From: Adenophora triphylla var. japonica
Lineage: Eukaryota; Streptophyta; Magnoliopsida; Asterales; Campanulaceae
DNA length: 64,000 bases
Reading direction: 5' to 3'
Assembly (NCBI GenBank): GCA_022495995.1
Contig: JAFEMH010000733.1
Span: 124,001 to 188,000, forward strand
Numbering within the stretch: position 1 is the stretch's first letter; each line of letters starts with the position of its first letter. A program made the translations under genes and the position numbers. The notes beneath the pieces were generated by a model that saw only the letters and a program-made list of their open reading frames with translations, searched no databases and had not been told where the DNA came from. Below are positions 33,601 to 48,600 of this stretch, in pieces.

Positions 33601-36600
33601 CATGCTATCAGGTCTTTGTTTATGCTGTATGTCAGTGGATTCTGGCATTTTGAGAACTAAAGATTAGAGGAGAGCATATGGTTGGATCTTTTGCTTATAT
33701 GTATGTACATTTTTATCAGCTAATAAAAGATTGATTCTCTGTGATGGGTTTCTTGTGATTTCTCATAATTTTTGCTGCATCATAGCCATCATCCAAACTA
33801 CGTTAAGTTCTGCTGCTACCTTAATCTGAAGAATCGAGAACAACAATGAGTGGATTTATTTGCAACGCAGTTACTAATTGGTTGCTAGTTTATCGACTAC
33901 AAGATAACCATCATAAGATAACCTACAAAACTGAAGACTATACTCCAAATGTGTCTTTCCGCATATATATGTAATATGTGCATACATGAAGTAATATAAT
34001 TTGGAGATAGTTTTAAGAGAGATATATCTGGTGGAAGGAGAAGATACATTTAGGTGCTATTCATACCCTATGAAGGGCAGTTCGAATAGTGAGGTGCCTG
34101 TCTTGTTGAATTCTTTGGTTGGATTTTTTCAGGCATAAGATAGTGCTATTGTGTTTGTTCCAATGATTTATTTAGCTCTCTTCTATTTCCAACTCCGTGT
34201 CCACATTTCCGGTAATGACTAGCTTCTTGATATCTATTCAATACTATTTAGAACTTCTTCTATCAAATGTCAACTTGTCCGTTAATATATTCGTCTACTT
34301 GCACTCATGCTTATGATTGTCATATTCTCTCTATTTTGCGTTGTTTCATGGGCATGCTCATTTGTATAATCAGTAAACTATGATCACCTATGAGGTATGC
34401 TAATATTAGTAGGTATATCACGACATATATTTCTGGCCATCTGACATTCTTTTGTTTTTTATTATTATAGGTGAACAGATCAGGAAGACTTGAGAACAAT
34501 GCTCCACAGTATTCTGTTAATGTCGAGTTAACTGATTTGGTTGGTTGTGTATTCAAGAGGAAAAATTCACATAAATAACCTTTCATACTTTTAATTTTTT
34601 GTGATTTACTGGAGTATCTGTTTGCTTGATTCATTTGTGTTAGGTCCTTTCCCTGGATGAAGTTCAGCTGCAACAAATCTTGATTCTATGTGATAATTTA
34701 TGTACATGTCGGCTGAGAGATATGTAAGTTAACTATTATTTGATATGTCATACTCACTAAGTGGCACTCTGATATACAAGTTTCTTTATTTCGTTTTCTT
34801 TTTGGGCAGCATTAGGAAAACATTACTTCAGAATCAAAAGTAGGTTGTGTGGTAGGAAAGAAAACTGATGTGCGGGAGTCTAATATTTGCCCTACCTTGC
34901 ATATAGAATATCTGAAATGCAAGAAGATTTAATGATAGATGTTTGCAGGCTGAGTTGACATGTGATTGGTTCTTTCCTGGTGTCTAGTTGGGCCAATGAC
35001 TGGAGCATCTAGTTGGTACTTTGAGATTTTTATTGTTATGCTAAATGTTCTTGGTATACCTACCATGAAGCCGCTTCTCCTTTTTTCTGGTATCTAATGT
35101 TTCACAGTTCAACCATAGCATTTTATCACGATTGAGTCGCGTGTTCACTTTTCAGTCACATTTCCATACTTCTGCCTCCACTCTGCAGATATTATTTGAT
35201 TTCTTTTGAATTGGGATGAAGTTAGTCTATGTAAAGAAGATGGCTTGGGTCCTAGAACTATAGCGAAATCAATCAATGCCAGTGTAGCTAGACCTATAAT
35301 TTCTTGTAAAACAATCTCTCTATATTGGATATATGAACACCTCATGATGTTAACTGTTTTTGAAGTCAAAAACTCCAAGTGAGTTTGGAAGCGATTCTGA
35401 AAACGAGAGGTCAAATAATCCTTAATCTGGATCAGTTATTTGCTTTGGTTGAAATGAACATTCATGTGGATGGACTTGTCACAATAAGTCATTCATTTGG
35501 ATGGGTAAATTAGTCTTTACATTGTTTTCGTCTTCATTTTAACTTGTAACTTGGATTTTTTTGTGTACCCGTTCTTATTTGGTTGGTAGCCACACAGTTT
35601 TAGCCTAATGTAATTCTCTAAACATTATGCTCTATGAGTGTTGATATTGAACTGTAGGTATGGACGTTATCGTCCGTGGCGGAATCCTTTATCAAAGAGA
35701 CTCAAGGGTTGGCAAATAGCATGGTGGCATTACGCGCAACAATCCGTCCTATCCGACGTTTGTAAAAGATTGAAGAAAACTTCTTGGAAATATTTTGGAG
35801 AACGGATGTAAGTTTATTGTTCACCCAATAGTAGTTTAATTTGTGTGACTCAGGAATGCGAAAAATTAAGCATGCTTTTACATGGTTGTTAATCCGAATG
35901 TTCATATTCGGATTCCCATCGCTTTTCAATAAGATGTCTTTTATTTCTTGCTTTCGTTCTGATTTCGTACTTCTCGTCATCACAAAATGTGCAAGACCTT
36001 CATGGTTTGTCCTCTCTACTGTATGATCTTTGTGAATGAGCAGCTGCTTGTATCATCCTTCTCCCTATGGCTTTGTGAAAGGATTTCAGATTGTCATAAT
36101 CAGCTCAACTTGGATCCGTTGTTATTAAGATGAGAGTATCTTGTGATCATCACTGACAATTCAGCTGCTAAACGAGTATCTTTGATAATTATCAGTTTGA
36201 GTCAGCTAACAATGAATCATCGTATGGATTCGTTAATGAACAATTGAGAAAACAATGAAAATTTGGAGAAATGGTAAAATAAATAAATAAATAAACACAC
36301 ACACACATATATAAATATATATATATCTATATATATATATATATATATATATTGTGAAAGCTAAAAAAATATCTTTATAATGCATACATGTTCATGTATG
36401 GCTTGCATTGAATATTTTGTTATCATGTATTCTTGTGTGACTACTGAAACAACTCTGATATCTTTTTGTTACAGACACAAACGGCGGAAGTATGTTAAGC
36501 TGTACAAGATAAAATTGGAATGCCTTCGAGAAGAACAGGTGTCACATTTTATTTTTAACCATTGAAATCGCTCTTCTCAGATGTTGTTTGCTGTAACATT

Positions 36601-39600
36601 GTCCATCAGTAACAGTTCTCGCTACCATTTGACTGATTTCTTAAGTCAAGGTTGTGGTTGGATACGTAGATTATGACACTGAAGATGTACAAAAAATACA
36701 TACAGCTTGATCTATTGCCTAGTTTTATGTTTTTGTTTTTGTTTTTACAAACGCAGATGTTATTTAATGGATTGACTTTGGCCAGAGTTCGGTGCACACA
36801 CATACATATACGTATTTTTTACTTTTTATTTATTTATAAAGGCTTACTACTGCTGTTTGGACGTGCCTATTGGTCAACTAACTGCTATGAACACTGCTCA
36901 ACTCGGATAGACACCTTATTTACTATCCTTGTTCTGAAATCTGTCATTAGCTACCAATGTTTTTGTGATGAATAATATGAAAGGACATATCTAGGTGCTT
37001 TGGTTTTCTTATTTGGTCTTTGTATATTGTGTGAAGAGATCTCCACCTTTTGTCTTTCAAACATTTTTTATTCCATATCTGCATATGGTGGAGTGTCCAT
37101 GAAAAAAAGTTCTCTCCAATACTGTGCAAATTTCATTACACATAGTAGCATGTTATGTTGCATGTGCATCCATCTCAACACAAGTTTTGAAACAAATCTT
37201 TTTACCGAAATAACTATTGTAAGACAATATTAGAAACTAAGAAATTTGAGCAAATAAAATATTCCTGTTATCATGATTGAAACGTTGCGTGGGAATCTAT
37301 TATTGCTTCCTTATTTTCACTGTCATTTTCAGCTGCTCGAGGAAGATATTCTCTGGGAGTTGGAGCAAATAGAGAAAGAATCTGATATAGATGATATCTT
37401 AAGCTACAGGTCTGCTGCTGAACGCGAGCTACAGGTACGGTGATGGCTAAGCTATTCTCTTGGCTACTTGCACATACTAGTGTTAAGTTTGTTTATTTGG
37501 GATATGGTGCAATAATATGGTTGCTCGTTGTGACTTCAAAGTCAAAGGTTTGAAGTACCGATTATTTTTTGATGTTGGTGGTGTTTCCGTTCATTTACTT
37601 TTTTCCTTCTTTCAACCTAGTTGATTGATGGAAAAGGATTTATGTAGTCATCGGCTGGCCCCATGTGATTGGCATTAAGGCTGATTTGAGCGGGCTTCTT
37701 TCCCCTTCTACATTTTAACATTTTGAGTCTCTCTCTCTCTCTCTCTCTCTTTTAATATAATCTTTGTTACTTAAAATGTGAGTATTGTACTTGGTGATTT
37801 GTTTTTCAGGAATTCCTCGCAAGCTCTTCCTATTTCGGAGCTGTTGGATCTAATAATGCTGTTGATAATTTACTTAATGATGAGCGCACATCAACCAAGC
37901 CCCGGGGATGGTTGAACTGGCTGTCTCGTGGAATGCTTGGTGCTGGAGGGACAGATGATTCTAGCCAATTTTCTGGTGTTGTTTCTGATGAAGTAATTAA
38001 GGTATATGTTACATACATATTTACTCTAATGTATTGCTACTCCATGTAATAATATTTAACATTCTTAGTACAGGATATATATGAAGCAACAAAGTTCCAT
38101 CCCATGCCTTTGGTGGATGCGACTAGTGATGAAGTTCTTTCATCTTCAGTCAAGTTGAGCATACGTCAGATTTCTACAACATTGCACAACATGTATGATA
38201 TCTGTTCTTGTTATCTTGTCGTAACTAAAATCATTTTTTACTATCAAGTGCTGGGCACAAGTTTGACTGATACTGTCAAGATACTACTTCCCAAGTAAGC
38301 CAGCCATCCAATTACAGAAATTTCTGTATTGAGTTTGGAGGGCGAATGACAATGCTGAGTGCTGGATCTGAGCATTCCATGTAGTTACTTTCAGTTCTTT
38401 CAAAAAAAATAATAATCATTTATTGATTGGGGACTTTTGTTAGTTGAAGACATGTGAATGAAGGTAATGGGATAAGATATGTGTTGGAAAAGTAAGTTAG
38501 GCATCCAACATCCTGCACATGTAATCTTTTTAATATGGAGATATGGAACAACCTATAATCAGCCGATGGAAGGTTTGAAAAGATATATGCATTTTAGAAA
38601 GGTGCAGCAGTCCATGACCTTATTTTTTTGATAAGTAAAGAAATACTCCCTCCGTCCCAGAACAATGTTCACATACACTGTTTGCACATGTTTTAAGGAG
38701 GGAGTATTATATTGAAAGTGTTGTGAGTGTGAAAATAAAATAGGAGAGAGAATGAGTGGAGAGAATAGTAAATTATAATGGTGTTGTGAGTATTAAAATA
38801 ATGTAGGAGAGAGAATGAGTGGAGGGAATAGTAAAGATTCCTTTCCATTTTAGGTAAGTTTTAAATGTGTGAAGTAAGTTTTGGGACGCCCAAAAGGGAA
38901 AGTGTGAAGATTGTTCCGGGACGGAGGGAGTATATGATAAAAGGGAAAAATTCACAAGAGCCGGACAAGATATCCGACTATATACCAAAGGAACGCATAA
39001 ACAAAAAAATCCAAACAAAGAACTACTCAATCACAACATCCCAGTCTCACCTTATTTCGGCAATAGATACTCCCTGCCAAAGAGAAGCTAATGAGACCAC
39101 TCTCTCCCATAATAAGTGATCCGGAAGATGTTTATTCCGAAAGATCTTGCTGTTCCTCTCCATCCACAAACACCAAAAAATAGCAGAAACTCAACTGAAC
39201 TACATCTTTGCCTCTCCCAAAACCACAGTAGTACATCATTAAAAAGGAAGTTAATGATCCAGGCTCACCCACTTTTCTCCAGTCACCTTAAACAGCTGAT
39301 TCCATAGTTACCAAAGAAAAAGCTGATCATGTGTCTCATCAGAAAGGTTGCAATCCGCATTCCAGTTAGGCGAGATACTCTTTTGAGGTTGTCGAATCTG
39401 AAGGTTATTAGTGGGGTTAAGTTTATTATGCACTACTACAGTCTACATAAAGACCCTGATCTTAAAAAGAGTTTTAGATTCCAAAGAAAACAAACAAGGA
39501 GAACAGGAGAAGGATTTGGGCTTCGAATCAAGAATTTTAAAAAGATTTACAAGAATATTTACCTGCCCGTCAAGGACCCAAATTCTGGTATCCTGATTGA

Positions 39601-42600
39601 GAGACCACCGAATAAGATAAAAGAATTGATAAGAGCACCTACCTCAACAACTTCTTGATCATTAAGATTGTGAAAGAAATGATAATCCCATGAAACAGTC
39701 CATGACCTTGTTATGATAGCTGTTGAGGATATGCAAACAATAAGGGTGTGTGGTGAGATTATTTGGTTACCTGGGGTGTGCTGGCCTTTTAACATTAGGA
39801 TTCCCTGTGGCCACGTTGATAATATTAGACTTTTACATAGCAGATCTCACAGGTGCGCTCATGTTTTTTGTGATCTGCATCTACAAGGTAATGGACACTG
39901 AAACGGTATGTTGTTTATGATCATCTGCGAAGTATGAGCATTTCATGTTGGAGAACTTCATGGGGTCTCCTTGATTTTTGCATTTTCTGTCTGAAGGGAT
40001 TTTGTGGCAATTCCATTTCACATGAGAAGTCTTGTGCTGCGTGTTCGAGGTGTCTCATTTCTACAAGTCTGTTCTATGTAGTTTTGTCTTGTCAACCAAT
40101 ATATAGTATTAATTAGTTGGATTGTTTTTAGATCCGGATTTTATTTTAAGAGTAAAATAGTTTCTCGAAGGTGACATATGTCTAGGAATGTGAAGCAGAA
40201 CTGAACTTATTCTTCTATTCTTTAGTCCTTCCAAATAAGTGGCTTGATGTGCTATCTTAAGAATACTGGAATATAGGTTACAATGGAGGCTGCGGATAAT
40301 TGATGGCCGTCTTTCTTTACATGCTGGTTTTTGCTTTGCTTCTTGTTATACCAGTTTCTCTTCTATAATTTACTTCTTCTTTACAGTTATTTCCTTGTTC
40401 TTCTCGATATCGAGAATATCTTTTCCCTATATTTTAAGAAGGAATGTTTAATCTTGGATTTGGTCCCTTTGCCAGGTGTGATGAACATGATTGGAGAATG
40501 GTCCCATGAGTGATCTTCTGTCTGTCCTTGGAAATACTATTTTTCCTTTTGGAATCTGTGTTCTGAATCATTCTAAATGCCCCATCAAAGGGAGAATGTT
40601 TTGGTGTTCACATGACATTTTTTATTGTTGTCCTTCGAATTTGTATTTCCTTCCAAATTTTTGAAAAGTTGTTGGCTTGGGAGAATCCACCCCTTATGGT
40701 TAGTCATAGGTTCCAGAACTTGTCGGATGAACCAATCCTCATCACTCGAATACAATAGGGGTACGGTGTACAACTGTAAACTCTCGGTCTCCAATTCCTC
40801 CAAGACATCGTAATCGACGTCTTCCTTGATTCGTCTTGGTGGACACCCGGGTTTTTTTGCCGGTGCACCCGCGCGTTTTCGGTTCCGAAAATGTTTCATT
40901 AAGTTGTTCAGAATTTTTAAGTTTATATTCTTACTTAATAATGCAGAAGCATTCTTTCTTGTTTAGAGTGAATATGTTACATACCAGAACAGATCGTTAT
41001 AGAATTTTCCATTCCCATTTTTGTAATATTTCTTTTTTGTTATTTGGTAGTCAATCATTCTGTGCTGCAACATGTCTTATACAAGTTTTGCTCTTACTCG
41101 CTAATGTCCATTAATAACTTGTGAGGGTACACCAAGCCATCTCAACTACATTTTCTTTTTCTTATAGAGATGCAGATAGATCACTCTTATATCATATTTT
41201 GGTTTGGTGATGGTGGATTGAGTTGGTAATGGAATGAACCGGAATTGAAATATGATTCCATGTTTTACGGAAAAGAAAAGGAAAAGGAAAAGGATTCACT
41301 ATCAGACGTTTGGTTGTGGAAAGTATGCATGCAAAACTTGGTGGTTTCTCTCAACTCTTCACCAATTCCAAGTTGAGTATTGAGGTGTTCAAACTTCAAA
41401 GTGCCACGCCTAGTGTCTCAGTATTAATCTAGTACACCACATAAGTGCTGTTTATTGATGGGTGTTTGAAATCTAGAGGAATTTTGACTCCTGCCTTGTT
41501 TTATGGAAAAGTAGTAGTTGACCAGGTTGCTTCTATTTCCATCTCCCTATATCTGTTATTAGCATCTATTCCAGGAAGAAGAAGATGTAGAAGAAATAAT
41601 AAATTGATCAACAACAAATTAAAAGTTCGATTCAACATACTTTGTTTATTATCATTTGAACACTGCGACTGTTTGTTATTTAAATTTTCCTTAATAATAA
41701 TTGAATATTTCTCTGATTGCTTGTATATCCAAGTTTTTTTTTGGGTGTTTCACAGAATAGACTCATTTGATGAAACTTTTTATTGACTTTTAAACCCACA
41801 GTTTGTTTATTTATTTATTTAGTATTGAAATTAAAGTATGTTTTATCCTTCTCTATAGGAGGTTTGGTTTCCCAATAGCTATGTTGATTATTGAGGGGAC
41901 TTCTGCTGAATGCATGGTTTGGGAGGAGTTTGCTGTCATCACTGTATCCGTCAGTTCTGTTGAGATGACGAATCCATTAAACAAGCAAGTCATTGTAAAT
42001 AGGGTTTGTATTTTCATACTGAACTTATAGGCTGTTCCCTGGATTTTATTTATGGCTAATTGCTAATTTGTTATATGCTGACATTTTTGTAACTGCACCA
42101 CCACATCAGGACTTAGCAAACGGTTTCACACCATTACTCAGTAGTGACAAAGACCTTCATGTTTAATACTCTCCTATTGAGGAAGATGGTGTATATGTAT
42201 TACTTGGATGGATGAATAGCTAACTGTTGTAGAGAAGCCTTTAAACCCTAAATCTGAGGGGAGGAAGAAGAGATGGAGGGATAGAAATGACTTCTAATCC
42301 TAAAATGACGAGGCATGAGTATTCATATACATATACAACATCATGGAGGGTGGACGGGACTGATTAGTATGCACATTTCATGAACAAGATTGGGGAAGGA
42401 ATGGATGCAGGACATAGGAAATGAACACACTTTTTTACAAATAGGTTACCTTCAAAAATTTAAAGATTTTGATCAAAATGGAGTTGCTTTTTAATCCTAA
42501 AGTTGTTAGGTGTTGGCAGCCATGTACAGGTAAAACAGGATAAGTTGAGGGAGGGGGTGAAGGGACCAAAAGAGGGAGACATTCAATCCTAAAATTGGAC

Positions 42601-45600
42601 ACAGTTGTATTTTTAAGAAAATAGAAAACAACTATAAAGGATTGAGATGAGGAGGGAAAGACATGTGTATTCAATATACACATGTCTTTCCCTCAATTGA
42701 CTATACTAATCTTCAGTTTGAATTCAAATGTTGCGTGCTTCTTTGTGTGTTCGGTAACCATGCCTCTCAAGTGGAGCGGAGGGAGTAGATACTGATTGAA
42801 GAGAAACTTACATAGTTATAATGGATGAGATTAGGATATTCATTGAAATATTCATGACTGAATGTCAATACATTAACGATTGAAGTGACTCTAACTCTAA
42901 TTGGAAGCTCTATCTCATATCTGATAAGTCTATCAGGATTGTTGTGGTCATTTCCGTTTGGTATGTACACATTCTTAAATTATCTGGCCATTGTCAATTG
43001 CGAAGCTAACCTACCACATCTGGTGTCAAACTGGTATAGTGCCTCTTGCTATCAGGAGGATTTAGTGCCAAGAAGCCGGCCATTCCTCAGCTAGATTAGA
43101 TTCGTTTTGACTTCTGACTGTGAATGGAGGTTGCTTAGGGACTTGTGGAGGGAGAGTGAAGATGAAGAAGGGTGGTCAACTGAAATATTTCCATTACTAA
43201 CCGTAATTTACAAAGTTATTCACTGATAATGCCACAATCTGATGAATAAAACCTGATCGTGTAAGGTAACTTCCCCATGGTGTATCCCTCATCAAGTTCT
43301 CTATACAAAATCTTCAGTAGGATTGCTAATAACTTTAGTATCCTTATCTGTTTATGTGCTTGTCCGAATAAAAAAAACCGCGTCGATTTATTCCACTTCT
43401 TCTGTTATTGCATGCTTTCGTTTTTGGTCATGAATGCGGTAGTCTGAACCCACTCATCTTCCAGCCTGATTTGCTTTTGCTCAGAAATTAGTACTTCTGC
43501 AATATCACTTGTGAACTTGACCTTTTTTTAAGTTTGTTTTGGTGATCTTTTTCCCTTCTGAGAGGTACTTTTGGTGATTTAGGTTCTTAGGACTGTTCGT
43601 TGTTTGCAGGCCACATTGGAGGAGAATTTTCTCCGAGGCAAGAATCCTTCACTGAATATAAAAATTAATGTGCCAAGACTAAGTTATGATGATGCAATAT
43701 CCATACAGGTTCTTCAATTCCATTACAGTTTGACTTTGTAGTCTTTGCTGCAATTCTTTTTCTCTTTTCATGTGCTAGACTTACAGCTTGAGAGTTTATT
43801 GATGAGTGTTGGTTATACCTTTATATCCAGGCCATGATTCAGCCGCTGGAAGTGACATTTGATTCAGCATTTTTATTGAATATCACAGAGCTTTCAACTG
43901 CTCTAGAATCATTTGAATTTCTGCAAGAAAGGGTAAGCTCTCCACATCTCTCATCATGCATTTAAATTTTTTGCTGTTTGGTTGTAAATGTTACTCCCTT
44001 TCTTCTGCTCCACTAGAAAAGTTGGAATCGTGTCGTGTTTGGGATCGTAATCCTCATTGGCTTAAGATTAAGGTTAGCATATTTGCACACAACTCTAGTT
44101 AACCCAGCTACTAGCAACAAACCCGTGCGATGCACGGCGATTATATATAGCCATGCATGTACTGAAATAGTAAATCGAAAGACCAAAGTGTGAATACTAC
44201 TTAAACATTTTGAAATACTTCCTGAAACAAAACATTCGTAGTAGATTTAGCACTTGAAGGACTATCATCTCCACCGACAACAGTTTTTCCACCAAATAGT
44301 GTTTCACTTCTACTCGAATCAATACTTTTCAAGATATCTTTCAATAAAAAATAAAGAAAATCCACATAGTAGGCTACTCTCCGAAAGTATGCATGCAAAC
44401 CTTTTTAAATCTCTAAAATGAATGTTCTATAATTTTTCAAATTTGCTATTTAATTAAGAGAAAATCTATTTTTTTTTATATTTATTTTAAAATAGAGTAA
44501 AAATAAAGACTTGCTCAAAGAAATTGAAGCTTATAAAATAGAATCACATATCACATTTTATAATTTTCTAAAACATTTTTTCACTTTCTTTTTAACCAAC
44601 CTTTCTCTCTCCCCTATAATAATTGGGTAATAGTAAAGACACAAAATAATTACAAAAATTTGCTTACAAAATCGTAAATGTAATGATTTTATTATTGTTT
44701 TTAATTAGAGTGTATTGAGTCTATTACAAATGCTATCATAAATATCGTCAATTAATTTCGTTAGCAAGATTTTGTGGACAACTTTCAATCTGCCACCAAA
44801 AAATCTCAACTCAGCTTCAAATAAATTATCTTCACATTTAATGATACTTTTTACTTTCAACACAAAGAGAATTTTAACTTCTTCCTCATAGTCAGCCCAT
44901 CACCCCTAAATTATGCCTATAAACTAAAAAATAGAGTCATGGCTTCTTCCCCCCATTTAGTTTTCTCGGTTTATCGATTTTCACATTAAAAAGATCACTT
45001 TTTACTTTAAAATATTATTTATATTAGTAACCATTTAAAAAAATTAATGCACCATTTTAAAAATTATTATTCTATATTTAAATTTTATTTAATTTTATGA
45101 TAACAATATATTGAATGAAGTTACAAAATAAAAGAACGAAATACTCTATTTCTATAAAAAAATATGTCATCATAAATTAAAAAATAATGATCAAGTAATA
45201 AAGAATTTTATTTTTTAAACAAAGTAGCTAAAAATCGTAAAAAAACACAAAACAATGTAGCTAAGTTCAAAGAGTAAAAAAGTAGCTTCCAATTTTAAGC
45301 CTAGAAATTCGCCAATTTCCAGAAATAAGTTCGTTTAATGAAATTTATAATTTTCAAAGTAAGAAGGTTTTGATTAAAAAATTTGTGAAGGAAAATATTT
45401 TTATAGTATTAGAAAATTTATTTTTATTTCTTGAAAGATAATATTAAAAAACAGTTAAGACATGCACTTATCACCATTTTAGTTGTATGCCTTTTATTGA
45501 AAAGAGCAGTTATCTTCTTACCTTTTTTTCTCAATTAAATTATCTTCTTGCTTCAAACAAATAAATAAATGAATAAATTTCAATCATCTTATTTACTTAA

Positions 45601-48600
45601 ATTTGAAATCCTAAACATTTTTCTTTATTTTTTCAATCATTCATATTTATTTTTTGAAAGTAAAAATCCATATACTTTTATTTTTGAAAAAAGAAAGGAT
45701 AATTATTTATAGTAGTAGCGGTATTTTTTTTAAGCAAAATGAGTTTTTCAACTATTAAGCCTAATAATCCGGATCTATAAGCCTACAAATATGCCTTAAT
45801 AGTAATTACTATATAACATAATGAATTTATTTTTTAAATAAAAAGTACCCAATTTTTGCCTCCAAAACTTCTCTTACCCCCCTCGGCCCTCCCTATAGTC
45901 ACCTATATTATCTCCACATTCTTCAATTTTTTATTATTTTAAAAAAATAAAATCTTCTCTTTTTTGACAAAAGTAAAATAAAAAAAATGTCTAACTAATG
46001 ATCATCTATCTCGAAAACATAAAAAAAGTAGTTATAATCTAAATATATATTCTTAAATTTTAGACTAAAAGTGAATAAAAAAACAAATTAAATATCCACA
46101 TCTAAACTTAAAAATTATCATTAATACAAAAAAAAAACTGTTATTAATTAATAATTAGAAAACAATAAATTTAGTCTAAAATTTAAGAATATATATTTAG
46201 ATTATAACTGTTTAATGAGTTTATTAGACTAAAAATGAGGTATTTTTTCAATTTTTCTGAATCAAAAACAATAAATTTTAAAGCTCATTAAATAATTATT
46301 TTTTAAAGAAATAATTAGAAAACGTTCAAATATTGCAACTTAGTTTAGACACCAGTGTTGATTAATTAATTAAGGTTTTTTTTTTTGCACATTTCCAAAA
46401 GTTTTCAAAGAGTGAGTAGTATAGAACATTTTTCCACTTTCTCTCCACCCATGTTCCAAAACCATTTGTCAAAACCATTTGCTAAAATCATACTCCCTCC
46501 GTCCCGGAGAACTTTACCCCTTTACTATTGAGAACGGAAAATAAGAAATAATGTTATTAAAGTATGTGTTGTGCACATTTCCAGAATAGTAAATTTGAAA
46601 GAGAGAATGAGTAGAATAGTAAATTTTTTTCTTTTTTAGGAAAGTGTTCCAAAATCATTTGTAAAAGGGGTACATGTTTTAAAAGTATGTTGAATCAATG
46701 TCCATTTTTAGCCCCTTGATAGTGACATTTTTGGGCTCCAACTTGCCAAATTTAGGATCGACTTTGCTTTAATATATTTATAGATTATCCTCACATTTAA
46801 TGATACTTTTTACTTCCAACACAGAGAAATTTAACTTCTTCCTCATAGTCAACCCATCACCCCTAAATTATGTCTATAAACTAAAAAATAGAGTCATGGC
46901 TCCATCGTCCCATTTAGTTTTCTCGGTTTATCAATTTTCACATTAAAAAGATCACTTTTTACTTTAAAATATTATTTATATTAGTAACCATTTAAAAAAA
47001 TGAATGCACCATTTAAAAAAAATATTATTCTATATTTAAATTTTATTTAATTTTATGATAACAAAATATTGAATGAAGTTACAAAATAAAAGAACGAAAT
47101 ACTCTTTTTCTATAAATATATGTCATCATAAATTAAAAATAATGATCAAGTAATAAAGAATTTTATTTTTTAAACAAAGTAGCTAAAAATCGTAAAAAAA
47201 AACACAAAACAATGTAGCTAAGTTCAAAGAGTAAAAAAGTAGCTTCCAATTTTAAGCCTAGAAATTCGCCAATTTCCAGAAATAAGTTCGTTTAATGAAA
47301 TTTATAATTTTCAAAGTAAGAAGGTTTTGATTAAAAATTTTGTGAAGGAAAATATTTTTATAGTATTAGAAAATTTATTTTTATTTCTTGAAAGATAATA
47401 TTAAAAAACAGTTAAGACATGCACTTATCACCATTTTAGTTGTATGCCTTTTATTGAAAAGAGCAGTTATCTCCTTACCTTTTTTTCTCAATTAAATTAT
47501 CTTCTTGCTTCAAACAAATAAATAAATGAATAAATTTCAATCATCTTATTTGCTTAAATTTGAAATCCTGAACATTTTTTTTTATTTTTTCAATCATTCA
47601 TATTTATTTTTTGAAAGTAAAAATCCATATACTTTTTTTTTTTTTTTGAAAAAAGTAAGGATAATTATTTATAGTAGTAGCGGTATTTTTTTTTAAGCAA
47701 AATGAGTTTTTCAACTATTAAGCCTAATAATCCAGATCTATAAGCCTACAAACATGCCTTAATAGTAATTACTATATAACATAATGAATTTATTTTTTAA
47801 ATAAAAAGTACCCAATTTTTGCCTCCAAAACTTCCATTATCCCCCTCGGCCCTCCCTATAGTCACCTATATTATCTCCACATTCTTCAAATTTTTATTTT
47901 TTTAAAAAAATAAAGTCTTATTCTTTTTTTGACAAAAGTGAAATAAAAATAATGTCTAACTAATGATCATCTATCTCGAAAACATAAGAAACGTAGTTAT
48001 AATCTAAATATATATTCTTAAATTTTAGACTAAAAGTGAAAAAAAAAATTAAATATCCACATCTAAATTTAAAAATTATCGTTAATACAAAAAAATTGTT
48101 ATTAATTAATAATTAGAAAACAATAAATTGTCTAACATTTAAGAATATATATTTAGATTATAACTGTTTAATGAGTTTATTAGACTAAAAATGAGGTATT
48201 TTTTTTCAATTTTTCTGAATTAAAAACAATAAATTTAAAGCTCATTAAACAATGTTTTTTTAAAGAAATAATTAGAAAACGTTGAAATATTTCAACCTAG
48301 TCTAGCACCTAGTGTTGATTAATTAATGAAAAAGAAAAAAAATTGCACATTTTCAAAAGTTTTCAAAGAGTGTGAGTAGTATAGATCATTTTTCCACTTT
48401 CTCTCCACCCATGTTCCAAAACCATTTGCTAAAACCATGTGTTGAATCAATGTCCATTTTTAGCCCCTTGATAGTGACATTTTTGGGCTCCAACTTACCA
48501 AATTTAGGAATGACTTTGCTTTAATATATTTATAGATGGCGGGTTGGATGTGACTTCATCATGAACATCGTTTTAGTCAAATTTAGGGTTTATTTTTCTG

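Larger units (their letters stand above)
44111..48536 (-). mobile_element. Helitron with partial tandem duplication, 4.4 kb, intron 18
   Basis: Read on the minus strand it starts TCTATAAATATATTAAAGCA after an A (48536) and ends TTGTTGCTAG before a T (44111), with the hairpin CCGTGCATCGCACGG just inside the 3' end. An identical 5' end lies inside, at 46784. The element is therefore a full copy (46784-44111) preceded by a second copy of its 5' 1.75 kb (48536-46785) fused to it. The two copies are a few per cent different. No Rep/helicase coding is seen; it is non-autonomous. Confidence 0.85.
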
